From Amphirosellinia nigrospora (taxonomy: Eukaryota; Ascomycota; Sordariomycetes; Xylariales; Xylariaceae), in assembly GCA_004123355.1 (NCBI GenBank), contig SCHM01000002.1, positions 4,189,569-4,253,568 of the forward strand: DNA of 64,000 nt, in the 5' to 3' direction. Both the position numbers and the translations under genes were made by a program. The stretch's first letter is position 1. Every line of letters begins with the position of its first letter. Below the pieces are notes generated by a model. That model made no database searches, was not told the DNA's origin, and saw nothing but the letters and a program-made list of their open reading frames with translations. Positions 12,116-23,748 of this stretch are shown piece after piece.

Positions 12116-13173
12116 GCAACCGTAGCCATACCCACTATATCAGAAGTGAACGTTATGGCACATTAAGGCATGCATGCAAGGTCGCCCCCCATCGCGGGTA
12201 GTTGGATTAATGAAAATGAAAGCAATGCAAGGTTATAGGTCAGACCGATGTACAGTCACTTAGCTGGGGCTGCTTAGAAGGCTGAGTCAGCCACACACCC
12301 TACATAGAACATGAGCATAGAGAGGGGCCAATCAAGACCTCACTGGCTAGAGAATGCAGATTTTGCAGAGTCGGTCATAGCTGAGGGTAGGTCGGATAGA
12401 AAACTATAAATGCTCGAAGAAAAAAACATTTCAATCTCCAACCTTCTCGCTGGTCTAGATAATATAAATTGGATACCGAGTGCTTCCCGTAAGATGTTAA
12501 ATGACGTATAGAGGCTATGGACGGACTATATGGGTTAAGAATTATAGTATAATATGCTTACTAAGAAATTTCATAAACAACGAGCCAGTTTGCTTCTCAA
12601 CTAGTATCAATCGAGCGACGAATGGCAACTTATTACATCTCTTATACTATAATCTTTAGATGGATATCTGCTTGACTAGTATTTAAACGACCATGTTATG
12701 TTTATAATAAGCTTAGAAACTTTTTTTCTCAAAAAAATCTTCGAAATGTAAAGCGCACGGGACTTTTCAGTAAGCAGGGGATACCCTTAAATGCGGTATT
12801 GGCTCGACATGTACTCGTACGGCGTATTGGGAACCCCCCGGCAACTACGCCTCAATCTCGCATACAATTACCAGGGGTTTAAAGCAGAATACGATAGCCA
12901 AGGAAACAACAACGGTTTTTTCAAGGCGACAGCTGACTATGGCACGACGTCAGACATTGGCGAAATCCAACTATAGACATTATGCCCGAGCCCTGGCCTC
13001 TCCTTCGCTCGTATTCGAAGCAGATGACACATCATCGTCGAGCTCTTCATCCTGCATATATAAAGAGAGTCCTCAAATGAATGAGTGATGGCTCTCATAG
13101 TGACTTGCGCTTACCACCACTATAATACCTGACAAATTTGTGACTCTTGACGCAACCCCCAGTTCTCTTCAGA
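12116..13173. other. intergenic, nothing supported
   Basis: No gene is supported. A 61-codon ATG ORF at 12791-12976 has no conserved feature. The stretch 12400-12760 is AT-rich. Confidence 0.4.
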
Positions 13174-13729
13174 ATGCGCGCTCCAACATTCGCGACCTTA
13201 ATCGGGTCGTCACTCTTAACCGCCGCCTCTTGCCTACCTAGTTCACCGTCAAACCACACTATCAACGCGCCGTGGACCGTGACTGGGTTCACCGCATCAG
13301 GTCCAGATGGCCAGGAAGTAGCAACGTTCCGGGTGACGGCACCCGACAATTACGTGACGGGCGTACGGGGTCTTGACGTTCTTGTAAGTTGCCTCTTAGC
13401 CTGGTCCCTACTCACCCCCTTCCATTCTTCCCTCTGCCTCATTTACCACCTGCATATACATGAATACAACCTCAACATAAATTCTCACACCAACACAACA
13501 GTGCGAGAGAGTCCCGTACGGACTTGATACGGACGTCGTATGCGCGTCGGATAAGACCTTCCGCCTAGAGACCAGTGTATCTTATCAAGAGTCGTACCCG
13601 GAGGTGGCATTCAAACTCAACCACGTTCAGATCGACGGCATGACCATTACAATCGTGACCGGCGAGGACTTCGTCTTGCCTACCGACACCTTCCAACTTG
13701 CCGTCAATACAGTGGCTATTGGCCTCTAG
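13174..13729 (+). CDS. small secreted protein, candidate effector
   Basis: Two exons, 13174-13383 and 13502-13729, joined in phase 0 by a GTAAGT...CAACAG intron, encode 145 residues. The N-terminus (MRAPTFATLIGSSLLTAASC) is a typical signal peptide. The mature protein opens with WTVTGFTASGPDGQEV, has two later cysteines (in CERVPYG and VVCASDK), and ends with strand-like alternating residues. This layout (signal peptide, a W-x-V strand start, paired cysteines, ~120 mature residues) resembles the Alt a 1/AA1-like secreted beta proteins of ascomycetes. That family link is a visual impression, not a firm assignment. It would be exported and could act outside the cell. Confidence 0.65.
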
Positions 13730-14691
13730 AGTCTTATTCACCATCGGCGGAGCCCACTGCGCTATGGAGGATGATAGTTCTATCAAGCGTTGTCCTTGTA
13801 TGCACTTACAAGTAAAGGAATTGTTCATAATTTGTAATTAGAACACATTACTAGAGATTTCTAAAAATAATACTAGTAGACTGTAAACCTTAGCCAGAAC
13901 AAACAATGGGACAATATTTTGAAAAGTTACATTTTTCTTATGCTATCTGTACAACGCATTTAATATCTGCCGGTGAGGCTTTGGGAAGAGATATATGACT
14001 GCGAAGCAGATACTAGCAAACAGGTGCAGAAAAAATGTTCGGGAGTCAAATGTGAACGCCCGCACTTACTGAGAATCGACATACTGTGGGGTTTGGTTGC
14101 TGAGATACCAAGATAATACACATATGATAGAAGCTGTGGTGATCAGGGCTTTTAACCGTATTCGGTTTCTTAGCCTTCAAGATGCTGAATTGGCCCAGGG
14201 TGACTGGGGCCCACGGGAAAGGAGGTAATCTGGGAATTACTCATCTAATTCGAGTCTCAGTAACGTAGAAATAAGGGGAATCAGTTGATCGAAAGCAGCG
14301 TAACATATTAAAAAAAGAAAAATTTAAAAAATCTCCTCGGTGTGTGTCTTGCTAAGTACAATGGTAAGATACAGAGGGAATTCCGGTGGTTTTTACGTGA
14401 TCTCTACCCCCCTTGTTAATTTGCCCTTTCGCTTCCCTGGGCCTAATTTGCCCATATATCTCACTCGCCCTACTTCAATACGTCTCCTGCCAGCATTTGA
14501 TAAAACGATAAGAATAACATGAAAAAACCCAGGATTTCAGAAAAGATTCAGTCACAATGCAACGTCTTGAGGATAATCGTTTAAGAAAAAATTCAGCCTT
14601 TGAGCCAAACGAAATATTTCTGACGCCTACTCTTTGCAGATGTTGAGTTAAGCACTGGCTAAGCGCGTCGTGCGACGAAAAAGATTGGATG
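13730..14691. other. intergenic, nothing supported
   Basis: Between the secreted-protein gene and the tRNA locus I see no conserved coding sequence. ORFs on both strands are short and unpatterned. Confidence 0.4.
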
Positions 14692-14839
14692 TGGTCAGTA
14701 TGGGGGTCGAACCCATGACCTTCGCATTACTTAGTACAGTGGAATTCCGTATTAGTACCTAGGGTGGGTTAGTAATGATCATTGAATGCTGAAGATGAGG
14801 ATGAACATACGACGCTCTAACCAACTGAGCTAACCGACC
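14692..14839 (-). tRNA. intron-containing tRNA gene, isoleucine-like body, anticodon unresolved
   Basis: On the minus strand a 5' half (GGTCGGTTAGCTCAGTTGG, then TTAGAGC) and a 3' half (AAGGTCATGGGTTCGACCC, then CCATACTGACCA) fold into acceptor, D and T arms. The acceptor stem pairs over 7 bp with one G-U. The anticodon stem TCGTA/TGCGA pairs across a ~74-nt insert, matching an intron at the usual 37/38 position. The body resembles fungal tRNA-Ile. However, the 5' loop reads TGTTCA, so the invariant U33 is absent and no plausible anticodon falls at 34-36. The locus is either a pseudo-tRNA or carries a base error in the loop. Confidence 0.65.
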
Positions 14840-14909
14840 TGTTTGTTGGTTGTTGTAAGGCCTCGTGACTAAAACACGAGTTGTATCGAGCGGGGTGTTG
14901 GGGTTTTTC

Positions 14910-15568
14910 CTAATCTAGCGATTGCGACATGTGTAAGCGCAAGGTCAAAGCTAATAAGTTTAGCGAGGACAGTAAAACTAACCTACTTACACAGCCCCAT
15001 TTGGCCGTTCGCTCCATAGCTGGCGCAAATCCACTCGTCTTCGACACACTCTGCCCGTTATTGTCCGAGACGCCGTCAAGGCTGGGAAACACCAGTTCGG
15101 CCGACATGGGAATTCAACGAGGCCGAATTTCCCATCCGCATTTCGGAAATTCGTCTTGAATTTGTCTCCAAGCAACGTTGGGACCTCCAGCCTTGTCCCA
15201 GTACTCACAGCGATGCTCTTTCGTGTCATCCGCTCCGCAGCCGTATTACTATGGGCCACAACTATGCAGTATAGGCCGCGCGGGAGGAATAACTCGGCAT
15301 TCATCTTCTGAAGGGATGCATTCTGCCTGCCACAGAGCATTGAAACTTAGCGTTTAATTTAAAACTATAATATCGATTAATAATATGAGATAACGAACAC
15401 TTTGCAGCCATTGAGCTCTTTGTACATCCCCGTTACTAGCTGAATTGGTAGGGCGATGGCGGCGCCGTACCCGCCGGGTATGGTAAATGTCGCGGCCGTT
15501 GATAAATTGATAATATCAGCAAGCGGAGACCACGCCTCACATTTGTAGACCTCTTCTAAGAGAGCCAT
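14910..15568 (-). pseudogene. fungal unknown-family protein, broken
   Basis: The parts lie in the order of a known ascomycete unknown family. An N-terminal piece (15377-15568; EAWSPLADIINLSTAATFTI) is followed after a likely intron by NAELFLPRGLYCIVV (15100-15340) and then MSAELVFPSLDGVSDN in another frame (to 14910). The switch near 15107 falls in a CCC run and looks like one missing base. The family is normally longer at the C-terminus, and the reading ends soon after, so the copy also seems truncated. No function is known. Confidence 0.5.
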
Positions 15569-15948
15569 AAATGTACAGTAGGTTGATCAATCTCGCAGGT
15601 GACTAAATCGGGCGCGTACGCTCTAATGAATCCTCTATGCCGCCGTTTAATAAAAAATAAATAAAATAAAAATGAACCACAGGTAGATAGTTTGATGACA
15701 GACCAAGCAAGTTTCAGCAAAGCCTCGTACACCTACTCTGGGTTCTTTGATGTTAGATCAATACATCCCCCATGATCTATTGAACCTAATTACAGGAGGG
15801 TTGAACTCAGGGTATGTGTTAGTTAAGTCCTGGTCAGCCCTTACTAATCATAACACACCTGCCTGAATCATCTTTTGTGTCGAGTTGATTTTAATGAACA
15901 GCGAACAGGTGTTATCTCCACTTGCAAGTCACCCTCAAGACTTCCAGA

Positions 15949-16894
15949 ATGGAGAGCACCGTGCAGTCAGGCGACAATAGGATTATGCTCGTCCTCGGGC
16001 CCTCAAGAAGCGGCAAAGGTACCGTTGGCATGCGAAAACAATTTGCGACTTATAGATGTCTTATTTTCAATTGCCTGGAGAGTAGTACACACCCTTATCA
16101 TAAATAGCACGGGTATTTAAGCTTGAGTTAGACTTTGCTTCTGAAAGGCGGTTTGTTAAACAAACCGCAACAGAGCTATAAATTCCGGATGCACGTAGTA
16201 GATGGCGTCGAAGTTATAAATAGCATCATACTTGCCCCTAGCTAGGTACCCTAGCCAGGCACCAAAGACACGCTTAACCCTATCAGGCGATTGTGCCGTC
16301 CCCCACCGCAAACCATATTCCCGGAATAAAGCTATAAAACCCTCCCCGCCCTCAAGCCTTAAAGTATCTATTGCGTTTGCAAATCACTCAGCTTCGCAGG
16401 CTGACCTGGTTTGACTTTAATCCGTATCAATTACTATGCACTCGGCGTCTTTAAGACGGTGTTTTGTGAGGGCGATGGGGAGTTTTGAGGATCGATTACT
16501 ATCAGATCCGTTCTACGGCTATGCTACAGATAGCTGGGGGAATCATGCTCGCATGGCTCCGACCCTGAACCAGGAAGTTTTGAACTTTCTAGAATGCGAG
16601 GTGAAGACTGAGGCGGCGAGCCAGGCAATGATGGCTGGACGGTTCTCACTCTATTCAGGTTACAGTCAAAACGTCCCAGGAGAAATGAAAGCGCTCCACT
16701 TGGCGGCATAATTCGGGCTTGAACGAGCGGTTGCGGCGTGGCTTAACATCAGCTCGATGGATGAGTACGGTCAAACGGCGCTACAGGTTGCCGCTGAGAG
16801 CGGCCACGAGGGCATCGCGCAGCAACTGCTAGTGGCAAGCTGTGGTAATTGCTCAATTACCTCGCAATTTACTACAGCGAGTGGCCACAATTAA
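15949..16894 (+). pseudogene. NLR-like relic: P-loop fragment plus ankyrin fragment
   Basis: At 15949 a short frame has a degenerate P-loop (LVLGPSRSGKGT; the Ser/Thr after the Lys is replaced by Gly). From 16475 a longer frame matches the region leading into ankyrin repeats in fungal NACHT/ankyrin proteins: DPFYGYATDSWGNHARMAP, then LHLAA, then a stop, then FGLERAVAAW, GQTALQVAAESGHEGI and QQLL. Most of the ATPase region between the two pieces is missing. Intact relatives act in non-self recognition; this copy is a truncated relic with an internal stop. Confidence 0.6.
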
Positions 16895-17561
16895 TTAAGT
16901 TGTCCGCACCTTTCACAACGTTGATACTTTAGGGCCTGAGACGTGAGAAGGCGAGTAGACTAGTCGTTATGAACAGACTTGTTCAAAACGTCCTTGAATT
17001 CGCAAAGGCTGTAACTCTAGCCTCACACTAAAGAAAGATCTAAGTCATCATGTGTCACTATGTCGAATGTCAACACACGAACCTCTGAAGTTCATTAAAT
17101 GTCACGGGAAAACCTGCGGTCGAAAGTCTACTGGACCTGATAACCGCCGGCGTCATGGAGCGACGCATCACCTTGAGCTCCGCTGTTTATGTTCTTGAAT
17201 GAATTTTAGCTCCGTCCTCGACCGGGCAGATACACTGTTAGTATTGCTGGAAATAGTTTAGGGGAACTTGAGTTGCTGTGTCCAATGTCTCTCATAGGTC
17301 CACTGATGTGAAGTTGTAATGCCCCACTGTACTAGTCATCAGGCAGCCATAATTGTGCCCTCAGCATTCATATCGCGAGGATCGAAGATTTGGAAAAAGG
17401 ATATGAGTTTTTACTAGTTTCATAGCTAGATAGCGAAAACTCGTATCCGTAAATCTGAATCGCTATTGTTAGCATGGGTTACAGCTGTATATAAAACCTC
17501 TTAACTTGGGGTTTGTAGATGAAGAGCTTGAAAGCTTATACGCACCCAATTACAGCCAATC
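16895..17561. other. upstream region of the tyrosinase gene
   Basis: No gene is supported. The distal part is the 3' flank of the NLR relic and the proximal part is the promoter of the tyrosinase. Confidence 0.4.
17488..17496 (+). promoter_or_regulatory. TATA box of the tyrosinase gene
   Basis: TATATAAAA lies 66-74 bases before the ATG at 17562, a normal distance for a fungal core promoter with a short leader. It is followed by a pyrimidine/adenine leader ending CAATCATG. Confidence 0.5.
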
Positions 17562-18743
17562 ATGAAGTATCTCATAGTTCTCTCTATGGCTGCAGTGGCA
17601 TCAGCTGCTGCTCACGCAGTTACATTTCGAGGAACCATTCCGGCTGCTCCCTTACACTGGGATGAAGCCACGCGGCTCTCTCAGGCTACCAAGACTGAGT
17701 ACGAGACTGGATGCCCAGAAAAGCGAACACGAGTAGAATGGAGTAGCATGACGGAACCAGACCGCCTCTCATTTATATATGCCATCAAATGTCTCATGGA
17801 CGCACCACCAAAAGGCGTAACAAACGTCACAAGTCGATACGACGAATTAGTTGCCCTCCACTGCTCCATGAGCGACATAGTTCACCAATTCGGCGTTTTC
17901 TTAGCTTGGCACAGATACTTTGTGCACGGCTTTGAGACCCTATTGCGAGATGAATGCAGCTATACAGCTCCTCTCCCCTGGTGGTATGAGGTACCAGACG
18001 CAGGCCGCTTTAACGAGTCATCTATTTTCACACCAGAACACTTCGGTTCTTTACCTGTATCCTATACAGCCGTCGACGAGCCACCGGAGAGCTTCTGCGT
18101 TACTGATGGCGTAAGTTCCAGGATTGGCCTCTTTTCATATTCCATGAGGAGAAAAAGAAGATAGCTGAGGACTAATGACCGAGTCGCTAGATATTCGCAA
18201 ACAGGACTGTAAGCGTTGGTGTGATTGAACCAGGATGCTTATCGCGAGGCGAAGACCAAGGTGCTAGCGCGGATGCGACGATTGAGCAGCTGGACGCATG
18301 CCAGAAAAATGTTACGGCCATCAAAGAGCACCAAGAATGCGTCGAGAACGGCATTCATATCAGCTCGCATGCTGCCATTGGCAAAACCATGAGCGATGTG
18401 CCTGCTTCAGTGAATGATCCTGTTTTCTTCCTGCACCACGGTTTTATTGACTGGGAGTGGATGCGCTGGCAGCGCATAGAGGAGTCACGGTACCAAGATG
18501 GTAAGTCAATTTAGCCTTGTAGCTGTTTCCCGCGCAAGCTATTAGCCTCGTCGCCAAAGCTCTACTGACGTGATGAGTACGATAGTGTCAGGTTGCATCT
18601 ACTACAATCTTACTAATGATGAGTGCACAAATGTCAGCCTCGACACAGTGTTATCTTCCAATGGGTTATTCCCTAACATGACAATTCGAGAGGTTGGAAA
18701 TCCGACAAAGGGTCCCTTGTGTTATGAATACGACTTTTACTAG
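17562..18743 (+). CDS. secreted tyrosinase-family copper oxidase
   Basis: Three exons (17562-18110, 18191-18500, 18586-18743) with GTAAGT donors and TAG acceptors join in phase to 338 residues. The start gives a signal peptide (MKYLIVLSMAAVASAAAHA). The CuA site is seen as VHQFGVFLAWHRYFVHGFE, with an earlier His in VALHCS. The CuB site is seen as HISSHAAIGKTM followed by NDPVFFLHHGFIDWEW. These are the six-histidine pattern of type-3 copper tyrosinases, which oxidise phenols to quinones. The protein is shorter than the ~600-residue melanin tyrosinases and has no C-terminal lid domain, so it belongs with the short secreted group. Substrate is unknown. A TATA box lies upstream and no frame problem is seen. 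Confidence 0.88.
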
Positions 18744-20768
18744 AGAGTTCCGGGGACAGCACACATGGCCAACATACCGAGTCAAGGATGGTCAATAGAA
18801 ACTTTAGCGTTTATGCAATGCCAGGAAACAGGGATCTAGACACACGGATCAAACCGAGACTAAGAAACTCTCTGTATATAGTCAAGTAGTCACATGGAGC
18901 CCACGGAGATGCCTTCACTAATTCTCCATGCAACAACAGATGCCTACACCCTACCCTTGCAAGGTCCATAACATGCAAATCTAAACATTCGGTATAAAGC
19001 TCCGAACAAACTCACTGTAGAGTTACAATGGGTATTGATCGGTAGTATCAGCAGAATTAGATGATACTGGGGCATTGGTTCTTGACTTTTCGGGCTTCAT
19101 AGCTGGGTTGGGCTCATGGTTGGAATTCTTGAAACAAAGTCTATCCGGCTTGTATTTCTCTTTGGCCCAGAAGGCCCATCGCCTCCTTTTAGCGGTGCAT
19201 CGACGGTAGGCCATAAATAGAATCACCGACAAGACGTAAGCATTGCACAAAATTACTTCGAGCTACTGTAAACAGTGTGTATGTTGGTCGACGGTAGTGG
19301 AGTCCCAAGTCCTTACAGAGTTTATTATTGATCAAAATAAGTTTACCACGTTTAGCTATCGTTCAATTATAGGCCACCTGAGAAACAAAACGGTCTTCGA
19401 ACCCAAATCTAAGGAGAGAGCGGCGTCGCGTGTGAAACCAAACAAATTCTTCGAGCATATTCTCGGCTCGAACCCTGGAGTCCGCACCACCTCATACTCG
19501 CTGATATACTGGGTATCCGCGAGAACCTTTTCTCCTCCTCAGTGGCATCACATCCTGCCGCTGCGCGGGCTGGTGCAACTATCGGTTCCGAGGGCGAGTC
19601 GCTGATGAACCAGGTTAGATTTCCCCGGCATCTCCGCAAGCCACTCATCGACGATGATATTGACGGTAATATACGTGGCGTATGCCGCATGCGACGTAGG
19701 GAAGAAGTCGCGCATGTCGCGTAGAAGCAGATACATATACCATTAACACCCACGAAGTATTACCAGCGTCGTTTTTACTCCGTGATAGTGCATAATGTCA
19801 CCCCCTCAGGCCAACAACAGCTCCTCGATAGAACGGAAAAGACCCGCACTGCCACAATAACGTGCTATTTGTGGGTGTGCCTCGCGAATCAGAGGTACAG
19901 GTGGGGTAGTAAGTTCCGTACTTATCGTCTTCAGTCGCCGAATTGAGAACCTGCACCGCAGGCCTGGTTGTGTCAAGGGGCGCCAATATCCTCTCGCGAT
20001 TCATGGCATAGGTGTAAATCGAATCTTGGTTTATGAAACGCTGCGCATCCTTCAGCGGCTTTAGTCGGATATATTTAGGGTCCGCCATTTTCGATAGACG
20101 CCCCTGAAAACATGAATATGGTGGGTAACCTGAAGAGTAACACAACCTAGTTTTTAATGAACGCGTATAGCAGTATGTGAGGCATATTATAAACTATCAT
20201 TGGCACCATGCTACTATATGTGAAACAATAGTAAAAATAGCCAGCATAAGAATTGAACTATCTGTAGGTAGTATTATTGGAGTATTATGTGACCCCTACG
20301 CCCCTACTGATCTGATACTATACCCCGAGAGTGACATCATGCCGAGATATAGGCTGCACAGATGTACAACGACTGGTCGCGGTTGGAAAGCCTTTCTCTA
20401 AACTTGAATGTATCCCTGAAAGGAGTCAATAGCAATGGTTCATGCTAGATGTCCCGATATATTTTTAGATATGCTGCAGCGTTATCTATGTTGTGTGAAG
20501 CGCTACCTATTCGTAGATTTGTCTGTTGAATCTTGGTGTGTAACTACCAGTGAACATTCATTATCTACATGTAACCCACCTCTTTATTTTGAAGAGAATA
20601 AAGAGATATGCCGTGAAGCAAACCGCCCCTCTAGCACCTATTATAGCGTTATGCTGCTGCGCTCGCAAGAGCATGCTTTAATTACAGAATGTGTTACGCG
20701 ATTGTTATTTATACATTGATATCTCAACATAACCTCTTTTCAGTCTTCATTTCTGCTCTGTCTTAACC
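18744..20768. other. intergenic with unassigned ORFs
   Basis: No gene can be named. On the minus strand an ATG frame at 19798-20088 (MADPKYIRLKPLKDAQRFIN) and a second frame at 19548-19736 (LRDMRDFFPTSHAAYATYI) read like real protein and might be exons of one gene, but I could not join them with convincing splice sites. An ORF at 19023-19250 is basic and unpatterned. Confidence 0.3.
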
Positions 20769-23250
20769 TTGAATACCCCATTATCGCACCGGCTAAACAT
20801 CCTTGATATTTCCTCAAAGCTTAAACACAAAGTCTCTTCTGAACCACTCACGACGATGTCTAATCACACTAGTAATGTGTGCCGAGGCAATTCCCACGGC
20901 CCAAGTCCAGCGGATAATGTATCAATCCCCGAGCAGAATCACAAATCAATTGGTCCCCAACAGAATTGTGCAATTCCCTCTAAAGAATGCCCAGTATCAC
21001 CGCAGCTGGTTGACGTACCTACTACACTGGCACCCGACCTTAAGAGTGTGATATCGAATTGCGACCCACCGGCTAAGGCGATCTTACAACCTAGATTAAC
21101 CCTACAAGACTCTATCGGGAGAACCGCCTTGGTAATGATACTCGGAGGAACAGCTCTCATCTTCGCGTCGATTGCTTTTCTCGTCTTTCTTTGGCTCGGC
21201 GCTGGCTCTACTTTCGAGGGAAAAGGTGCGCCTTGGGTTTGGCGTCAAATTGCCCTGAACGACTGGACTGCCCAAACCACGACTTTGATTGCTCTTGCAA
21301 TTAGTACGGTTGTGGTAGCTCAAGCGGCGATCTGTACTTCTAGTAAGATATCTCAACCCTCCGTTTTCTCCTTGAAGGCGTAAATATTCCAAACAGAGAA
21401 AAGTTAAACTCGTATATTGTAGGGCTTGAACTGATGTGTGGTAGTGTTGGCAGGCGCCATTCTCGAAAAGGGTTCTGTTCCTAGAGATAAAGCAGCCCAT
21501 TTCTCTATTCTGAGGGCCACAGGTGAAGGTCCAAAAGCACTCGTGTCTCTGATCTTGCTTTCTGGGAAGCTGAAAACGATAGCAAGAGCTGAGTCCATCC
21601 TGGGACTTCTTCTGCTTGCAGGGACCACTACCATTCAGTTCTCGTCGACTATCCTACTATCGGATATGTCTGGCTCAAATTTGGTGGGAGATGTGGCCCT
21701 CATGCCGGTACAGTCTTTCGTGGCTCCAAACCAGCAAAGAATAACTACTACTCAACATTTATACTCCATCCTAAACCCTGAATTCGCCATCTATGGTGAA
21801 CGAAGGTCCAATACCACAGTCGTACCAAATTCGGATGGCCTGAGCGACACTGGTATCATTGATCGTGTGCTACTACCAATCAGCAACCCCGAGAACCGGA
21901 CAGCTGTCCGCACTTATAAAGGGGGAGCTATTGCTTTTAGCTCAAGAGTCGCTTGTATGAGACCCGAAATCCGAGATTTTGAGTTTGGACAGACTTTTTG
22001 GGACGACCGTAAAGGGAGTAATTTTGGCCAGCTTAATGCAACGCTAGATTACGGGCTGAGCCTCAAAAATGTCAGCGTCAATGATACATGCGGCGGTGAA
22101 AGCTGCCCCTTTGTTTCCTTTAGCTGCTACCTGGCGGGTGGATACGATGGCTACGGGTGGCAAGGTACCATTTGCACCATGGGCGGGGTAGGAGGATCAC
22201 TATGGCCATTTGATCAAGGACCTGAGGTGACAGTCATCAGCGAGCCCTGGTCGATTAACGCTTCTATTACCCTGGTGTTCTCGACTAATATGAGGAACGC
22301 TGACTGGGAAGCAGCTGAGGATCTGGGGATCTTTACAGATGGCTCACTAAGTCCTCCAGTTTCATTGGAACACGAAGAATGGATGAGCTATCAAGTAATG
22401 CCTGGTCGATTCGTTAATGCTTCTTTATGTTTTCATACATATAGCTTGGCATATTCTGATGTCAATATGGTTGCTACGGGGATCTAACGGAGCCAGTGTT
22501 CACATACGATTCCCAAACTGGCAGCATCAATACAGATGCAGTCCAAACCTTCTTTGGTGTTAACCAAGGTCAGACTACCCCTGGGGAAAGAGGTTTATTG
22601 GAAGTTCATGACATAAAAGTCCGGCTTTCCAACAATATAAACGATAGTCAAGCTCTTACAGTGAGCCAAGTCCGATCAGCCATCTACGACGAAATCGAGT
22701 CCGATCCTTCTGTTAATAACACGCGGTTGGCTTGTTATCATTGTAGTTGCGGTAATGTCTGGCCCGTTCACCCTGAACTGGCCCAGTTGCTGGGCAACGT
22801 TCTCAATTCCACAACGCGTGCGGCTGATGCTATTCAAACCTATGTCTCATCAATGGCTTTCACGGTATATCGCCAGCAGCAAAAAACTTTTGCAGGAGCA
22901 GAGGATGCTGCTATATCATCCGTACGGGTGGTATCCACTGCGAAATCGTGCGACAGTCATGGTGGCTGTTGGGATTGGTATCTGTGATTACTCTGGTTGC
23001 AATACACCTGATCACTGTTACCATTACAACGGCTTTATATGTGTACCGGACGAGGTTTTCTAGGCAGTCAAATGTATGGCATGCCATTTCCCAGTTGTTG
23101 TCAGAAGATTTTCATGATATCCTATTTAAATGTAGTCACCAGAGCGACAAAGTTGTTTCACAAGAGATAGAAAAGGATGATAGTAATTACATGGTGAGGG
23201 TTGAAAAACTACAAGGATCGGGACGCGTTGGCATCTTTCGGCACGCATAG
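20769..23250 (+). CDS. large integral membrane protein, ascomycete family, frame lost twice
   Basis: The first exon (20769-21342; a second ATG at 20856 is possible) has two hydrophobic helices, then the WRQIALNDWTAQTTTLIALAIST segment. A GTAAGA...CAG intron (21343-21453) leads to SAILEKGSVPRDKAAHFSI. A long extracellular-looking part follows, with many N-x-S/T sites and cysteine pairs, then a last helix (SVITLVAIHLITVTITTALY) and a cytosolic tail. This is the layout of a common filamentous-fungal membrane family without known function. One base is lost in a G run at 22478-22481 (GGGGAT) and again near 22935; restoring the frame gives family-like text, so the breaks may be sequence errors. Confidence 0.65.
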
Positions 23251-23503
23251 AGTTGTTGAATCTGTACGCTATCTAGGCTAGGTAAATAGCCAAAATGAAC
23301 CTTATATAAAGACCGCAAAGAACTTCCCTCTTATAACTACTAATTTTGGCACCTACTGTTAGTAAACAAAAAGTAGCTTAAATAAAAACAGCATTATTCG
23401 GGACAAAAAAGGCAGCGTACTCTAGGTAAGTTCGACGGTTTTTTTTAACACAGTGCTTTAGTAGGTTAACACGCCGATAGCAAAACGGAGGCCTGGCGGC
23501 TAT

Positions 23504-23748
23504 TGTCACACGGATTTTCAGCCCTCGGCTGCAGCTCGTTTATTTGTACCCTTTTGAGTAATGTTGGCTACACAGGCCCAACGGAGGTCCGTTGGGGTAG
23601 CCCGAAATCTGTGTATATATAGGCTAGTCAGGTCCCGAGTCCTCTGGAAAGGAATCTAGAGAGTAAGAGGTCCTTTGACGCTATAGCCAATTATTAGATC
23701 TGAAGGAATGAAGCTATTCCCAAGCTCTCAAACAGAGCCCTTGTGACA
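23504..23748 (-). mobile_element. solo LTR, copy 3 (fossil)
   Basis: A 245-bp solo LTR in minus orientation. It opens with the same TGTCACAAGGGCTC as copy 2, and copy 1 differs from it only slightly there; it closes with CCGTGTGACA as copy 1 does. A perfect 5-bp target-site duplication, GCTAT, flanks it at 23499-23503 and 23749-23753. It is shorter than the other two copies and has no internal coding part. It sits inside the 3' part of a degenerate secreted-protein gene, so it inserted into former gene sequence. Confidence 0.8.

Noticed and set aside
19409-20145. Minus-strand multi-exon gene
   Set aside because: Some segments read like protein, but no splice solution or family could be supported.
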